Of a stretch of 64,000 bases of DNA, positions 7,336 to 17,587 are shown in pieces. The stretch covers positions 18,394 through 82,393 of the forward strand of contig NZ_BMTO01000015.1 of assembly GCF_014649715.1 (NCBI RefSeq). The letters are read 5' to 3'. The position numbers were made by a program, and so were the translations under genes. Every line of letters starts with the position of its first letter. Positions within the stretch are counted from its first letter, which is position 1. The notes below the pieces were generated by a model, which was not told where the DNA came from, ran no database searches, and saw nothing but the letters and a program-made list of their open reading frames with translations. This DNA comes from Streptomyces lateritius. GTDB lineage: Bacteria > Actinomycetota > Actinomycetes > Streptomycetales > Streptomycetaceae.

Positions 7336-10128
7336 TCAGGGTTCGCGCGCCGGCAGCGCCTGCGCCAGGACCTCCGCCAGGTGCCGCCCCCGCCGGTCCG
7401 TCAGGTGGTCGATCTGCGTACGGCAGGAGAATCCGTCGGCCAGGACGAGCGCGTCCTCACCGGCGGACCGCAGCGCCGGCAGGAGCTGGTCCTCGGCGCA
7501 GGCCACCGACACCTCGTAGTGACCGGGCTCGAAGCCGAAGTTGCCCGCCAGACCGCAACAGCCGCCGCTCAGCCCACCGGTCAGGCCCGCCCGCTCCCGC
7601 AGGCGCCGCTCGGCCGTGTCACCGAGGACCGCGTGCTGGTGGCAGTGGGTCTGGCCGACCACCTCGCGGTCCAGGCGCGGCGGGTCCCACGTCGGCGCGA
7701 ACTCCTCGATCGCCTGGGCGAAGGTCCGTACGGAAGAGGCCAGTCGGCGGGCCCGGGGGTCGTCGGGCAGGAGTTCCGGCAGGTCCGTGCGCAGGGTCGC
7801 CGCACAGGAGGGTTCGAGGACGACCACCGGTCCCGGCGCGTCCGCCATGACGTCGAGGGTGGAGCGCATGACCGCGCGCGCCCGGTCGAGCTGTCCGGTG
7901 GAGACGTACGTGAGTCCGCAGCACACCCGGCCGGGCGGCAGCCCGACCCGGACCCCGGCCGCTTCCAGGACCCGTACCGCCGAGCGGCCGACGTGCGGAG
8001 CGAGGTGGTTGGTGAAGGTGTCGGGCCACAGCAGCACGTCGGAAGGCGTCTCCAGGCGCGTGCCGAACCAGGAGACGAACGTCCGGGACGCGACGCGCGG
8101 AAGATCCCGCTCCGGAGTGACGCCCGCCAGACGGGCGGCGAAGGGCAGGGCGCGGCCGAGGTTGAGTGCCGGGCCGAACCAGCGCAGCCACTGCGGCAGC
8201 CGGCCCATCGTGACGTGCGACCACGGCCGCCGCCTGCCCTCGTAGTGCCGGTGCAGGAACTCGGCCTTGTACGCGGCCATGTCGACGCCCACCGGGCAGT
8301 CGCTGCGGCAGCCCTTGCACGCGAGGCACAGGTCGAGCGCCTCGCGGACCTCCTCGGAGCGCCAGCCGCCGGTGACGACCTCCCCGAGGGCCATCTCGTG
8401 CAGCAGCCGCGCCCGGCCCCGCGTGGAGTGACGTTCCTCCCCCGTGGCGCGGTACGAAGGGCACATCACGCCCGGCCCCGCGCTCGGGCCCTCCACCCGG
8501 CACTTGGCGACCCCGACGCACCGCGCCACCTCGGGCACGACCAGGGGCAGCCCCTCGAAACGCAGCCCCGAGTCCAGCGGCTCGGGCCGCACCAGGATCC
8601 CCGGGTTCAGGCCGCCGTCCGGATCCCACACGTCCTTGACCTCGCCGAAGAGGCCGACCAGCTCGGGTCCGTACATCTTCGGCAGCAGCTCGGCCCGCGC
8701 CTTTCCGTCGCCGTGCTCGCCCGACAGCGATCCGCCGTGGGCGACGACCAGGTCCGCGACCGCCTCGGAGAACTCCCGGAAGCGGCCCACACCGGCGTCC
8801 GTCCACAGGTCGAAGTCGATCCGGACATGGATGCAGCCGTCGCCGAAGTGACCGTACGGAGTGCCCCGCAGGCCGTACGAGGCGAGCAGCGCCCGGAACT
8901 CCCGCAGGTACGCCCCCAGGCGCGCCGGCGGCACCGCGCAGTCCTCCCAGCCCGGCCAGGCCTCGCCGCCTCCCCCGGACCTCGTCGGGGAGGTGCCCCC
9001 GGGCATCCGGGTCGCCGTGCCGGCCGCGTCCTCACGGATCCGCCAGAGCGCCCGCCGCTCGGCCGGGTCCCTCACCACGGTCGCGTCGAGCGCGTCCGCC
9101 GCCCGGACCAGCTCACGCGCCGCGCTCTCCCCGTCCGCCTCGACGAAGAGCCACGCGCCGCCCCGGGGGAGCAGCTTCCGCTCGGCGCCGGGCACGAGGT
9201 CGTCCGCCATCCCCTCGACCGTCAGCGGCCCGTACGGCAGCAGCCCGGCCGCCGCGTCGGCGGCCGCGGTCTCGTCCGGGTAGCCGAGGACGGCGAGGAC
9301 GGGCGCCGACGGCGCCTTCACCAGGCGTACGGTCGCCTCGGTCAGCACGCCGAGCGTCCCCTCGCTGCCGCACCAGGAGCGGGCCACGTCCGCGCCCCGC
9401 TCCGGCAGCAGCGCGTCGAGGGCGTAGCCGGAGATCCGGCGCGGGAGGCCGGCCGGGTAGCCCGTCCGCAGGACGGCGAGGTTCCGGTCGACGAGGTCGC
9501 GCAGTCCGGCGGGGGCGCCCCGCCAGTCGGGGCCGAGGCGCAGCTCCGTCCCCCGGTAGGTGAGGACGTCGAGGCCGAGGACGTTGTCGGCGGTCGTGCC
9601 CCAGGCCACGGAGTGCGCCCCGCACGCGTTGTTGCCGATCATGCCGCCGAGGGTGCAGCGGCTGTGGGTGGAGGGGTCGGGGCCGAAGGTGAGCCCGTAC
9701 GGGCGTGCGGCCTCGCGCAGCCGGTCCAGGACCAGGCCGGGCTGGACGACGGCCGTGCGCGCCTCGGGGTCGAGGGAGACGAGCGCGCGCATGTGGCGGG
9801 TGAAGTCGAGCACGACGCCGGTGCCGGTGGCCTGGCCCGCGATCGAGGTGCCGCCGCCTCGGGCGACCACCGGTACCCCGAACGAGCGGCAGACGGACAG
9901 GGCGGCCGCCACGTCCGCCGCGTCGCGCGGGGCGACCACGCCCAGCGGCACCCGGCGGTAGTTGGACGCGTCCATCGTCGCCAGGGCCCGCGCCGTGGCG
10001 CCGAAGTCGACGTCTCCGGCCAGGGCCGCGCGCAGCGCCGCCGCCAGCTCCGGATGCTCCCCGCGATGCTCCTCGTGGTGTTCTTCGTGTTTTCCCACCA
10101 GGTCAGGATGTCTCACCTGTCGTCTCAT
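7336..10128 (-). CDS. FAD-linked oxidase / Fe-S fusion oxidoreductase (D-lactate or glycolate dehydrogenase type)
   Basis: About 930 residues. The N half is a VAO/PCMH-type FAD domain with VARGGGTSIAGQATG and TLGGMIGNNACGAHS, followed by the FAD-linked oxidase C domain containing YGHFGDGCIHVRIDFD and SGEHGDG. The C-terminal third has a ferredoxin-like cluster (CLACKGCRSDCPVGVD) and CCG-type cysteine-rich modules (RVCCGL, GGCCGLAGNFGFE). The architecture is GlcD and GlpC/LldE in one chain, so it should oxidise a 2-hydroxyacid and pass electrons to the quinone pool. The start is uncertain: ATG 10128, or GTG 10098 with CATCCT 6 nt upstream. The insert near 8969-9003, with PGGTSPTRSGGGG in the product, coincides with a GC-rich hairpin element. 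Divergent from serC. Confidence 0.9.
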   Translation of the reverse strand: MRRQVRHPDLVGKHEEHHEEHRGEHPELAAALRAALAGDVDFGATARALATMDASNYRRVPLGVVAPRDAADVAAALSVCRSFGVPVVARGGGTSIAGQATGTGVVLDFTRHMRALVSLDPEARTAVVQPGLVLDRLREAARPYGLTFGPDPSTHSRCTLGGMIGNNACGAHSVAWGTTADNVLGLDVLTYRGTELRLGPDWRGAPAGLRDLVDRNLAVLRTGYPAGLPRRISGYALDALLPERGADVARSWCGSEGTLGVLTEATVRLVKAPSAPVLAVLGYPDETAAADAAAGLLPYGPLTVEGMADDLVPGAERKLLPRGGAWLFVEADGESAARELVRAADALDATVVRDPAERRALWRIREDAAGTATRMPGGTSPTRSGGGGEAWPGWEDCAVPPARLGAYLREFRALLASYGLRGTPYGHFGDGCIHVRIDFDLWTDAGVGRFREFSEAVADLVVAHGGSLSGEHGDGKARAELLPKMYGPELVGLFGEVKDVWDPDGGLNPGILVRPEPLDSGLRFEGLPLVVPEVARCVGVAKCRVEGPSAGPGVMCPSYRATGEERHSTRGRARLLHEMALGEVVTGGWRSEEVREALDLCLACKGCRSDCPVGVDMAAYKAEFLHRHYEGRRRPWSHVTMGRLPQWLRWFGPALNLGRALPFAARLAGVTPERDLPRVASRTFVSWFGTRLETPSDVLLWPDTFTNHLAPHVGRSAVRVLEAAGVRVGLPPGRVCCGLTYVSTGQLDRARAVMRSTLDVMADAPGPVVVLEPSCAATLRTDLPELLPDDPRARRLASSVRTFAQAIEEFAPTWDPPRLDREVVGQTHCHQHAVLGDTAERRLRERAGLTGGLSGGCCGLAGNFGFEPGHYEVSVACAEDQLLPALRSAGEDALVLADGFSCRTQIDHLTDRRGRHLAEVLAQALPAREP

Positions 10129-10179
10129 CCGGCGGACATCGTCCGCCGTCGGCCCTTCCGACCGGATACGCTCCGCCTC

Positions 10180-11298
10180 GTGGCTGAGATCCGGATTCCC
10201 GCTGACATCAAGCCCGCCGACGGCCGTTTCGGCGCGGGCCCCTCCAAGGTGCGTACGGAGGCGCTGGACGCCCTGGCCGCCACCGGCACCTCCCTCCTCG
10301 GTACGTCCCACCGCCAGGCACCGGTCAAGAACCTGGTCGGCGAGGTACGCACCGGAGTGCGTGACCTCTTCTCCCTGCCCGAGGGCTACGAGGTGATCCT
10401 GGGCAACGGCGGTTCGACCGCCTTCTGGGACATCGCGACCCACGGGCTGATCGAGAACAAGTCGCAGCACCTGAGCTTCGGCGAGTTCTCCTCCAAGTTC
10501 GCGAAGGCCGCGAAGCTGGCCCCCTGGCTGGCCGAGCCGACCGTGATCTCCTCCGACCCGGGTACGCACCCGGAGCCGCGGGCCGAGGCGGGCGTCGACG
10601 TCTACGCGTTCACCCACAACGAGACCTCGACCGGTGTCGCCGCCCCGGTGAAGCGGGTCGCGGGCGCCGACGAGGGCGCGCTGGTCCTGGTCGACGCGAC
10701 CTCCGGTGCGGGCGGCCTCCCGGTCGACATCACCGAGTCGGACGTCTACTACTTCGCGCCCCAGAAGTCGTTCGCCGCCGACGGTGGTCTGTGGCTGGCG
10801 GCGTTCTCCCCGGCCGCGCTGGAGCGGGCGAAGAGGATCCACGAGTCGGGCCGTCACATCCCGGAGTTCTTCTCGCTCCCGACGGCGATCGACAACTCCC
10901 TGAAGAACCAGACGTACAACACCCCGGCTCTCGCGACCCTCTTCCTGCTCAACGAGCAGCTGAAGTGGATCAACGGCCAGGGCGGTCTGGACTGGGCCGT
11001 GGCCCGCACCCGCGAGTCCTCCCAGAACCTGTACGGCTGGGCCGAGGAGTCGAAGTACGCGACGCCGTTCGTCACGGACGCGGCCAAGCGCTCCCAGGTC
11101 ATCGGCACGATCGACTTCTCCGACGAGGTCGACGCGGCGGCGGTCGCCAAGGCGCTGCGCGCCAACGGCATCGTGGACACCGAGCCGTACCGCAAGCTGG
11201 GCCGCAACCAGCTGCGGATCGCGATGTTCCCGGCGGTCGACCCGGCGGACGTGCAGGCGCTGACGGCCTGCATCGACTACGTGATCGAGAAGCTGTAA
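10180..11298 (+). CDS. serC: Phosphoserine aminotransferase
   Basis: 372 residues, normal length for the actinobacterial SerC. It catalyses the transamination of 3-phosphohydroxypyruvate with glutamate, the second step of serine synthesis, using pyridoxal phosphate. The N-terminus DGRFGAGPSKVR is characteristic. VDATSGAGG followed by YYFAPQKSF marks the PLP lysine (K in APQKS). The GTG start has no ribosome binding site; TACGCT ends 7 nt upstream, which fits a leaderless transcript. It is monocistronic, divergent from the FAD/Fe-S oxidoreductase, and followed by a strong hairpin. Confidence 0.96.
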   Translation: MAEIRIPADIKPADGRFGAGPSKVRTEALDALAATGTSLLGTSHRQAPVKNLVGEVRTGVRDLFSLPEGYEVILGNGGSTAFWDIATHGLIENKSQHLSFGEFSSKFAKAAKLAPWLAEPTVISSDPGTHPEPRAEAGVDVYAFTHNETSTGVAAPVKRVAGADEGALVLVDATSGAGGLPVDITESDVYYFAPQKSFAADGGLWLAAFSPAALERAKRIHESGRHIPEFFSLPTAIDNSLKNQTYNTPALATLFLLNEQLKWINGQGGLDWAVARTRESSQNLYGWAEESKYATPFVTDAAKRSQVIGTIDFSDEVDAAAVAKALRANGIVDTEPYRKLGRNQLRIAMFPAVDPADVQALTACIDYVIEKL

Positions 11299-11313
11299 CG
11301 CCCGTGGGCACGG

Positions 11314-11347
11314 GGGCCCGGCGTCGGACATGGTCGATGCCGGGCCC
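11314..11347. terminator. Hairpin terminator between serC and cupin gene
   Basis: GGGCCCGGC (11314-11322) pairs with GCCGGGCCC (11339-11347), with extra GTCG/CGAT pairing inside the loop. There is no U-tract, as is common in this GC-rich group. It lies between convergent genes and could stop transcription from both sides. Confidence 0.7.
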
Positions 11348-11385
11348 TTCGCCGTCTCCCCGCCCGTGCCGGTGGCCCGCGCGGT

Positions 11386-11751
11386 TCAGCCCGCCTGCGC
11401 CTTCACGTGGTCGATCACCTCGTTGAACGCGGCGGTCGGCGAGAACTCCACGACGTCGACGTCCTCCAGGGCCTCGGGGGCGTGACCCGGCCCCCAGTAG
11501 TAGGCCTGCCCGGCCTCGTAGATCTCCTCGCCCGAAGCGGTCCGCATCCGGATCCGGCCCTTGAGCAGATAACCCCAGTGGGGGCACTGGCACAGGTCGT
11601 CCTCCAGGCCCTTGAGCGCCGGCGCCATGTCGGTTCCCCGGGGAAGGTGGAGGAAGGCGACGGTCATGTCGCCTCCGGCCTCCTGCATACGGAAGTCCAG
11701 ACCGCCGCCCTCCATGGCGACAGGAGTGTCCTCGCGAGTGAATCCGGTCAT
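11386..11751 (-). CDS. Cupin-domain protein
   Basis: 121 residues with a single small cupin barrel. The pattern CPHWGYLLKGRIRMR followed by YEAGQAYYWGPGHAPE resembles the two cupin motifs with few metal-ligand histidines. The enzymatic role, if any, is unknown. The ATG at 11751 is set by GGAGG 5 nt upstream; a GTG four codons earlier would lie inside that ribosome binding site. It stands alone between the serC terminator and the ABC exporter operon. Confidence 0.75.
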   Translation of the reverse strand: MTGFTREDTPVAMEGGGLDFRMQEAGGDMTVAFLHLPRGTDMAPALKGLEDDLCQCPHWGYLLKGRIRMRTASGEEIYEAGQAYYWGPGHAPEALEDVDVVEFSPTAAFNEVIDHVKAQAG

Positions 11752-11817
11752 GGTTTCCTCCACGCCTCGTCGCCCGATCCTTCTCCCCGCGTCGGGCTCT
11801 CCGGTCTTCCTCCAGTC

Positions 11818-11842
11818 TCGACCCGGCCGTGCTCCGGGTCGA
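11818..11842. terminator. Hairpin terminator after ABC exporter operon
   Basis: TCGACCCGG and CCGGGTCGA form a 9-bp stem with a 7-nt loop, just downstream of the permease stop codon on the leftward strand. Confidence 0.6.
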
Positions 11843-11863
11843 CGCGGGGGGAAGGAGCGCAGG

Positions 11864-12720
11864 TCAGCGACTGAGGGCCTGGAACCTGCGCACCGCGAGC
11901 GGGAGGAACACCGCCGTGATGGCCAGCGGCCAGACGAAGGCCATCAGGACGGCGTTCTGCTCCACCCAGCTGCCGCCGCCGGCCCCGGGGTTCCCGAAGA
12001 GTTCGCGGGTCGCGGTGACGGTCGAGGAGATCGGGTTCCACGCGGCGACCGGCGCGAGCCACGCGGGCATCAGGCTGGGCGCCACGTACACGCTGGAGAC
12101 CATCGTGAGCGGGAAGATCACGGCGTACAGCGCGCCCGCGGCCTCGGCGTTCGGCAGGACGAGCCCGCACCAGACGCCCACCCAGATCAGGCTGAAGCGA
12201 AGGAGCAGCAGCAGGCCGAAGGCGAGCAGCGTCGCGGGGAGGCCGCCGTCTGAGTTCCAGCCGATGGCGAGGGCGGTCGCGGCGAGGATCGTCAGTTCGG
12301 CGGTGGCGACGAGGAGGTCGGCGACCCCCCGGCCGGTGGTGACGGCGGAAGGGGCCATCGGCATGGAACGGAAGCGGTCCACGACACCTTTGCCGACATC
12401 CGTGACGACGGTGGTGGCGGTGTTCATGAAGCCGAAGGCCATGGTCGTGGCGAACATGCCGGGCATGAGGAACTCCCGGTAGTCGCCGCCGCCCGGTACC
12501 CGCATCGCGCTGCCGAAGACGAATCCGTAGAGCAGCACGGAGACGATGGGGAAGCCGAGCACCCAGAGGATGGCCAGGGGCTGGCGGCGGTAGTTGAGCA
12601 GGGTGCGGCGGACGACGTTCCAGCAGTCGACGACGGCCCAGTAGGCGCGGCCGTGGCGGGTGTCGGGGGTCAGGTCCACGGGGGTGGGCGCGGCGGTGGC
12701 GGTCATCGTGGTGGCGGTGG

Positions 12721-12724
<4 letters not shown>
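11864..12724 (-). CDS. ABC-2 type exporter permease (DrrB-like)
   Basis: 286 residues with six predicted membrane segments. The conserved stretch after segment 4, ending VAAWNPISSTVTATRELFG, is typical of daunorubicin-resistance DrrB permeases. It is the membrane half of the exporter whose ATPase is encoded immediately upstream; the start overlaps the ATPase stop as ATGA, so they are co-translated. The substrate is probably a hydrophobic drug or lipid. Expression should follow the divergent TetR regulator. Confidence 0.92.
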
Positions 12725-13695
<971 letters not shown>

Positions 13696-13719
13696 GGATC
13701 GGCCTCCACTCGTGACAGG

Positions 13720-13763
13720 AACTGAGTACACCGTACCCGATTACGAGTACGGTGTACTCAGTT
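13720..13763. promoter_or_regulatory. Twin TetR operators in 17-bp inverted repeat
   Basis: Two 17-bp arms (13720-13736 and 13747-13763) are exact inverted copies around a 10-bp spacer. Each arm region also holds a palindrome of its own: GAGTACGGTGTACTC (13745-13759) is perfect and GAGTACACCGTACCC (13724-13738) nearly so. They lie between the ABC exporter and its divergent TetR gene, so both promoters could be repressed at once. Confidence 0.8.
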
Positions 13764-13776
13764 TTAAGGTGAGGCC

Positions 13777-14532
13777 ATGAAGGAGACGACGACGAGCAGC
13801 CTGGACCTCCTGTGGGGCACCGGTGAACGCCCCGGCCGAGGCCCCAAGCCCGGCCTCACCCTGGACCGGATCGTCACGGCCGCGGTCGCCGTCGCCGACG
13901 CGGAGGGGCTCGACGCGGTGTCCATGCGGCGGGTCTCGGCGGAGCTGGGCGTCGGCACGATGTCGCTGTACCGGTACGTCCCCGGCAAGGCCGAACTCCT
14001 CGACCTGATGCTCGACCGCGTGCAGGGCGAGTCCTTCGAGAAGGACCCCGAGCCGCCCACCCACTGGCGCGAGACGGTCACGAAGCTGGCCCGCTCCTCC
14101 CTCGACCTCTACCGGGCCCACCCGTGGCTGATGAAGGTCAACCAGGCCCGCTCGCTCCTCGGGCCGAGCGCGCTACGCGGCCTGGAGCTGTGCCTCTCGG
14201 GGCTGAAGGGGCCGCACGGGATGGGGCTGAGCGACCCCGAGACGATCTCCGTGATCATCACGGTGCAGAGCTACGCCGCGGGGCTCGCCCGCATGGAGAT
14301 CCAGACCGCCGAGGCGGCACGGGAGACCGGCGTCGGCGACACCGAGTTCTGGCGACGGCAACAGCCCTATCTGGAACGGGCGATGGCCTCCGGCGACTAC
14401 CCGCTCATGGCGGCGCTGGCCGACGACACCTTCTCCACCGAGACCGACCACTTCGCGTTCGGGCTCGAACGCCTCCTCGACGGCTTCGAGGTGCTCGTCA
14501 GCCGCGGCGCAGGAGGCGCTTCCCGCCGATGA
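13777..14532 (+). CDS. TetR/AcrR family regulator
   Basis: 251 residues. The N-terminal HTH (about residues 25-75) includes AVSMRRVSAELGVGTMSLYRYV. The C-terminal ligand domain is the TetR C-terminal type common beside DrrAB exporters. It very likely represses the divergent exporter and itself through the twin operators at 13720-13763. Its 3' end overlaps the convergent gene at 14498 by 35 bp. The ligand is unknown. Confidence 0.93.
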   Translation: MKETTTSSLDLLWGTGERPGRGPKPGLTLDRIVTAAVAVADAEGLDAVSMRRVSAELGVGTMSLYRYVPGKAELLDLMLDRVQGESFEKDPEPPTHWRETVTKLARSSLDLYRAHPWLMKVNQARSLLGPSALRGLELCLSGLKGPHGMGLSDPETISVIITVQSYAAGLARMEIQTAEAARETGVGDTEFWRRQQPYLERAMASGDYPLMAALADDTFSTETDHFAFGLERLLDGFEVLVSRGAGGASRR

Positions 14533-15499
14533 CGACAGCGGTGGCGACACCGAGGACGACGACTCCGAGGCCGAAGCCGCCCGTGTCGCCCTCGCCGTCC
14601 CCGGGCGCACCGGAGGGGGCGGGGGTCCGGGCCGGGCCCTGGCCGCCGCTGCCGCTGCCGCTGCCGCTGCCGGAAGGCTTCGCCCGTTCCACCTCCACCC
14701 GCACGACCCGGCTGTTCCTCCCCTCCGAACCGAACATCAGCGCCGATCCGTCCTTCGTGTACGTCACCGACTCGGCCTGCCCCTGGAAGGGCGCCCCCAC
14801 GGACTCGCCGTCGTCGCCGAGCCGGCCGTCCTTCCACGCGTAGGACCGGGCGCTGAAGTAGCCGCGCAGGACGAGCCGCTCACCGTCCGGCGAGAAGGCG
14901 CCGTCCGTCACCCAGGGAACGTCGTCGACGCGCCGGAAGACGTTCGTCCCGGCCGACGAGAGCCGCTCGGGTCCCGCGTAGAGCCCGCCGCTGTTCTCGT
15001 TCTTGCTCGCGATGTACACCCGGCCGGTCTTCGGATGGACCATCAGCGCCTCGGCGTTGCGCGGCCCGTCGGCGTACTTCACGTCGTACTGCCTGGCCTG
15101 GACCGTCTGGTCCTTCAGGACCTTCGGCTCGGGGAAGCGGTAGATCCAGACGTGGTCCCACGTGCCGTCGCGGTTGTCGCCGATGTCGCCGACGTAGATG
15201 TCGCCGTCCGGGCCGACCGAGACGGCCTCCATGTCCCGAGGGGTGCCGACACCCTTCATGGTGAGCGTCGCGACCGTCTCGCCGGTGCGGGAGTCGATGC
15301 CGTAGATCAGCGGCGCGTCCTGGTCGTTGTGCGTCCAGTAGACGCCGGGATGGGCGCGGCTGGCGGCGAGACCACTGGACTCCGTGATCCGGGAGTCCTT
15401 GACCGTGAAGTCCCGGTCGGCCTCCGCGGCCCCGGCCGGCGCGGCGGCGCAGAGCAGGACGAGGGCCGCGGCACCGGAGGCGTACAGGAACGAGCGCAT
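14498..15499 (-). CDS. Secreted, membrane-anchored beta-propeller-like protein
   Basis: 333 residues. A signal peptide covers residues 1-27 (cleavage after AGAAEA region). The middle has repeated propeller-like strands: SSGLAASRAHPGVYWTHND, VGPDGDIYVGDIGDN, MVHPKTGRVYIASKN and FSPDGERLVLRGY. A low-complexity Gly-Ser linker follows, then one C-terminal membrane helix and a short basic tail. This suggests a cell-surface protein tethered to the membrane. The activity is unknown; SdiA-regulated or esterase-like propellers are the nearest families. Stop overlaps the convergent tetR gene by 35 bp. Confidence 0.75.
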   Translation of the reverse strand: MRSFLYASGAAALVLLCAAAPAGAAEADRDFTVKDSRITESSGLAASRAHPGVYWTHNDQDAPLIYGIDSRTGETVATLTMKGVGTPRDMEAVSVGPDGDIYVGDIGDNRDGTWDHVWIYRFPEPKVLKDQTVQARQYDVKYADGPRNAEALMVHPKTGRVYIASKNENSGGLYAGPERLSSAGTNVFRRVDDVPWVTDGAFSPDGERLVLRGYFSARSYAWKDGRLGDDGESVGAPFQGQAESVTYTKDGSALMFGSEGRNSRVVRVEVERAKPSGSGSGSGSGGQGPARTPAPSGAPGDGEGDTGGFGLGVVVLGVATAVVIGGKRLLRRG

Positions 15500-15760
15500 G
15501 CGCTCAAGCCTGCCACGGAGACGGTCGGAGCCGCCTCCGTGACAGGGTGCGATCCGCCCCCAAGCGGCCCGCCCGGCCGGGGGGGATGGGGCCGGTCGCG
15601 GCGCCCCGGGCCACACCGGCACCGGGCTCGATCGCCGGCGCCACGGCGGCGTGCCCCGTCGGGGGATCCGCCGGAACGGCGGTGCGGCATCTGCCTCGTC
15701 CCGGCATCGTGTCGGGGATCACGTCGCAGGCCGCCGCCACTGTCGGTGATGATGGTCACC

Positions 15761-16447
15761 ATGCGTTTCATGTTCGTCGGCGACAGCTGCACCATCGGAC
15801 GGGCCGGCGACCACACCTGGCGCTACCGGATGTGGCGGCACCTCGAATCGGCCCTGCCCGGACGGTACGAGATCGTCGGCCCGCGCACCACGCTCTACGA
15901 CACGGCCGCCGACGCACCCCTCTCGCACGACTACGCCGACCCGGCGTTCCCCGCGCCGGCCCGGCGTCATCTGGCCGGCTGGGGCGAGGGCTGGCTGCAC
16001 ATGGCGCCGCTCATCGGCGAGGCGGTCGCCACGGCGGAGGCGGACGTGCTGCTGGTCTCGCTGGGCCTGATAGACCTCGGCTTCTACACCGACAGCGACC
16101 AGACAGCCGCGAACGTCCGCGCCTTCGTGGCCGCGGCCCGCGCGGCGAACCCGCGCGTCAGGGCCGTGCTGTTGCCGGTGATCCCCAACGTGCGGGCCGA
16201 GTCGGACGCCCCCTTCGCCGCCGAGTGCGCGCGCTTCAACGTGCTGCTCGCGAAGGCGGTCGCGGACCTGGACACGGCCGCCTCGCCGCTGCTGCTCGCG
16301 TCGGCCCCGGAGTCGTACGACCTGCGTACGGACACCTATGACGGCACCCACCCCGGTCCGACGGGCGAACACAAACTGGCGGGCGCCTTCGCCGACGCCA
16401 TGCACCAGGCGTGGGGGGTCGGTTTCCCGTACGGAGAACGTCGGTAG
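15761..16447 (+). CDS. SGNH/GDSL family hydrolase
   Basis: 228 residues. Block I, FVGDSCTIGRAGD, supplies the nucleophilic Ser. The C-terminal block, YDGTHPGPTGEHKLA, gives the Asp/His pair of the SGNH triad (DxxHP). There is no signal peptide, so it should act in the cytoplasm, probably as an esterase or acyl hydrolase. In-frame ATGs at 15749 and 15752 are alternatives; no ribosome binding site decides between them. Confidence 0.82.
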   Translation: MRFMFVGDSCTIGRAGDHTWRYRMWRHLESALPGRYEIVGPRTTLYDTAADAPLSHDYADPAFPAPARRHLAGWGEGWLHMAPLIGEAVATAEADVLLVSLGLIDLGFYTDSDQTAANVRAFVAAARAANPRVRAVLLPVIPNVRAESDAPFAAECARFNVLLAKAVADLDTAASPLLLASAPESYDLRTDTYDGTHPGPTGEHKLAGAFADAMHQAWGVGFPYGERR

Positions 16448-16480
16448 GACGGGACCCACAGCCCTCAGGGCCACAGGGCC

Positions 16481-17587
16481 TCAGGCCGGGCCGTGGCCGT
16501 ACATCGCCGCGATGGACCGGGCGACCGCGTCGCCGTTCCCGTCCCGGCCCGTCTCGTTCGCCCAGAGGTACCAGGGAAGCCTCTGGTGAAGGAGCGTCAC
16601 CCCCGAGGGCTCCAGCAGGCCCCCCACGCCACGGTCCGTGCCGTCGCACGCCGTCGTCCCGCCCGTCGCCGCGTAGAGGTCGACGAAGTGCGCGCCGTGA
16701 CGCTTCGACGCCTTCGCCATCAGTGTGTTGAGCGGGGCCTGGACCTTCTCGTCGAGGAGGTCCCACGCCTCCTCCGGAACGTCCGCGAGGGGACTGCCGC
16801 CGTCCGGGAGGGTTGCGCGGCAGCGCGTGCGGTCCTTCGGGACGAGCCGGGGATAGCCGACCAGGACCGTGTCCGCCGACGGGGACTCGCCGCCGATCTC
16901 CGAGAAGAGCTTGTCGAGGTCCTTCTCCGTGCGCTCGAAGCGGCCCGCGAGCCAGGCCTTGCCCGCGCCCGCCGTGAAGTACGAACGGCACTGCCGGGCG
17001 GGCGAGTCCGGGTCCACCGGCGCGTCCGGCAGATGCGCCCCCTCCGTCCCGCGCAGCCGCGCCGAGCACTGCTTCAGGACCTGCCCGAGACCGGCCGTCC
17101 CGGCTCCCAGGGACGCGACCACCAGCCGCGTCTCCTTCTTCAGCGCCCGCTTCTGCGGCACCGCCGTCATGCCGCCGCCGAGGTCCTGCTCCTCCCAGAC
17201 GTGGTGGAGCGCGGCGCCCGCACAGGACACGTCCGCCGTGATGTCGAGGAGGATCGACTGGTCGGCGAGCTGGTCCTCGATCACGTCCGGCAGATTCTCC
17301 TCCGCCCGGACGCAGAGCAGCGCGTTCTGGTCCACGGGCGCGATGCCGTATCCGCCGATCGAGGCGTCGCCGAGGAAGACGGTCGGGATCTTCGCGGGGA
17401 TGGCGGGGGGCGCGGGGCTCGCGGCTGTCGGGGGCGGCGCGGCCGCCACCGCGAGGAGCGCGGCCACCACCACGCACACGGCCGTCCGTATCGTCGCCGC
17501 CTTCCACGCTCGGGCCGGTCCGCCACCACGGACGCTCACCACCGGACGTGCGGCCTCTTCGGCACCCGCTCGACGCTCTGCTCGCAT
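16481..17587 (-). CDS. Secreted or membrane-anchored protein, degenerate SGNH-hydrolase-like
   Basis: 368 residues. An N-terminal hydrophobic helix (about residues 33-55) follows a basic segment, so the protein is exported or anchored. The body resembles SGNH hydrolases: VFLGDASIGGYGIAP at the block I position and GAHFVDLYAATGG before the end. The usual GDS and DxxH motifs are altered or missing, so activity is doubtful. An alternative start at 17620 (11 codons upstream) has GAGGG at fair spacing. It is convergent with the intact SGNH hydrolase gene at 15761, which may share ancestry. Confidence 0.65.
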   Translation of the reverse strand: MRAERRAGAEEAARPVVSVRGGGPARAWKAATIRTAVCVVVAALLAVAAAPPPTAASPAPPAIPAKIPTVFLGDASIGGYGIAPVDQNALLCVRAEENLPDVIEDQLADQSILLDITADVSCAGAALHHVWEEQDLGGGMTAVPQKRALKKETRLVVASLGAGTAGLGQVLKQCSARLRGTEGAHLPDAPVDPDSPARQCRSYFTAGAGKAWLAGRFERTEKDLDKLFSEIGGESPSADTVLVGYPRLVPKDRTRCRATLPDGGSPLADVPEEAWDLLDEKVQAPLNTLMAKASKRHGAHFVDLYAATGGTTACDGTDRGVGGLLEPSGVTLLHQRLPWYLWANETGRDGNGDAVARSIAAMYGHGPA

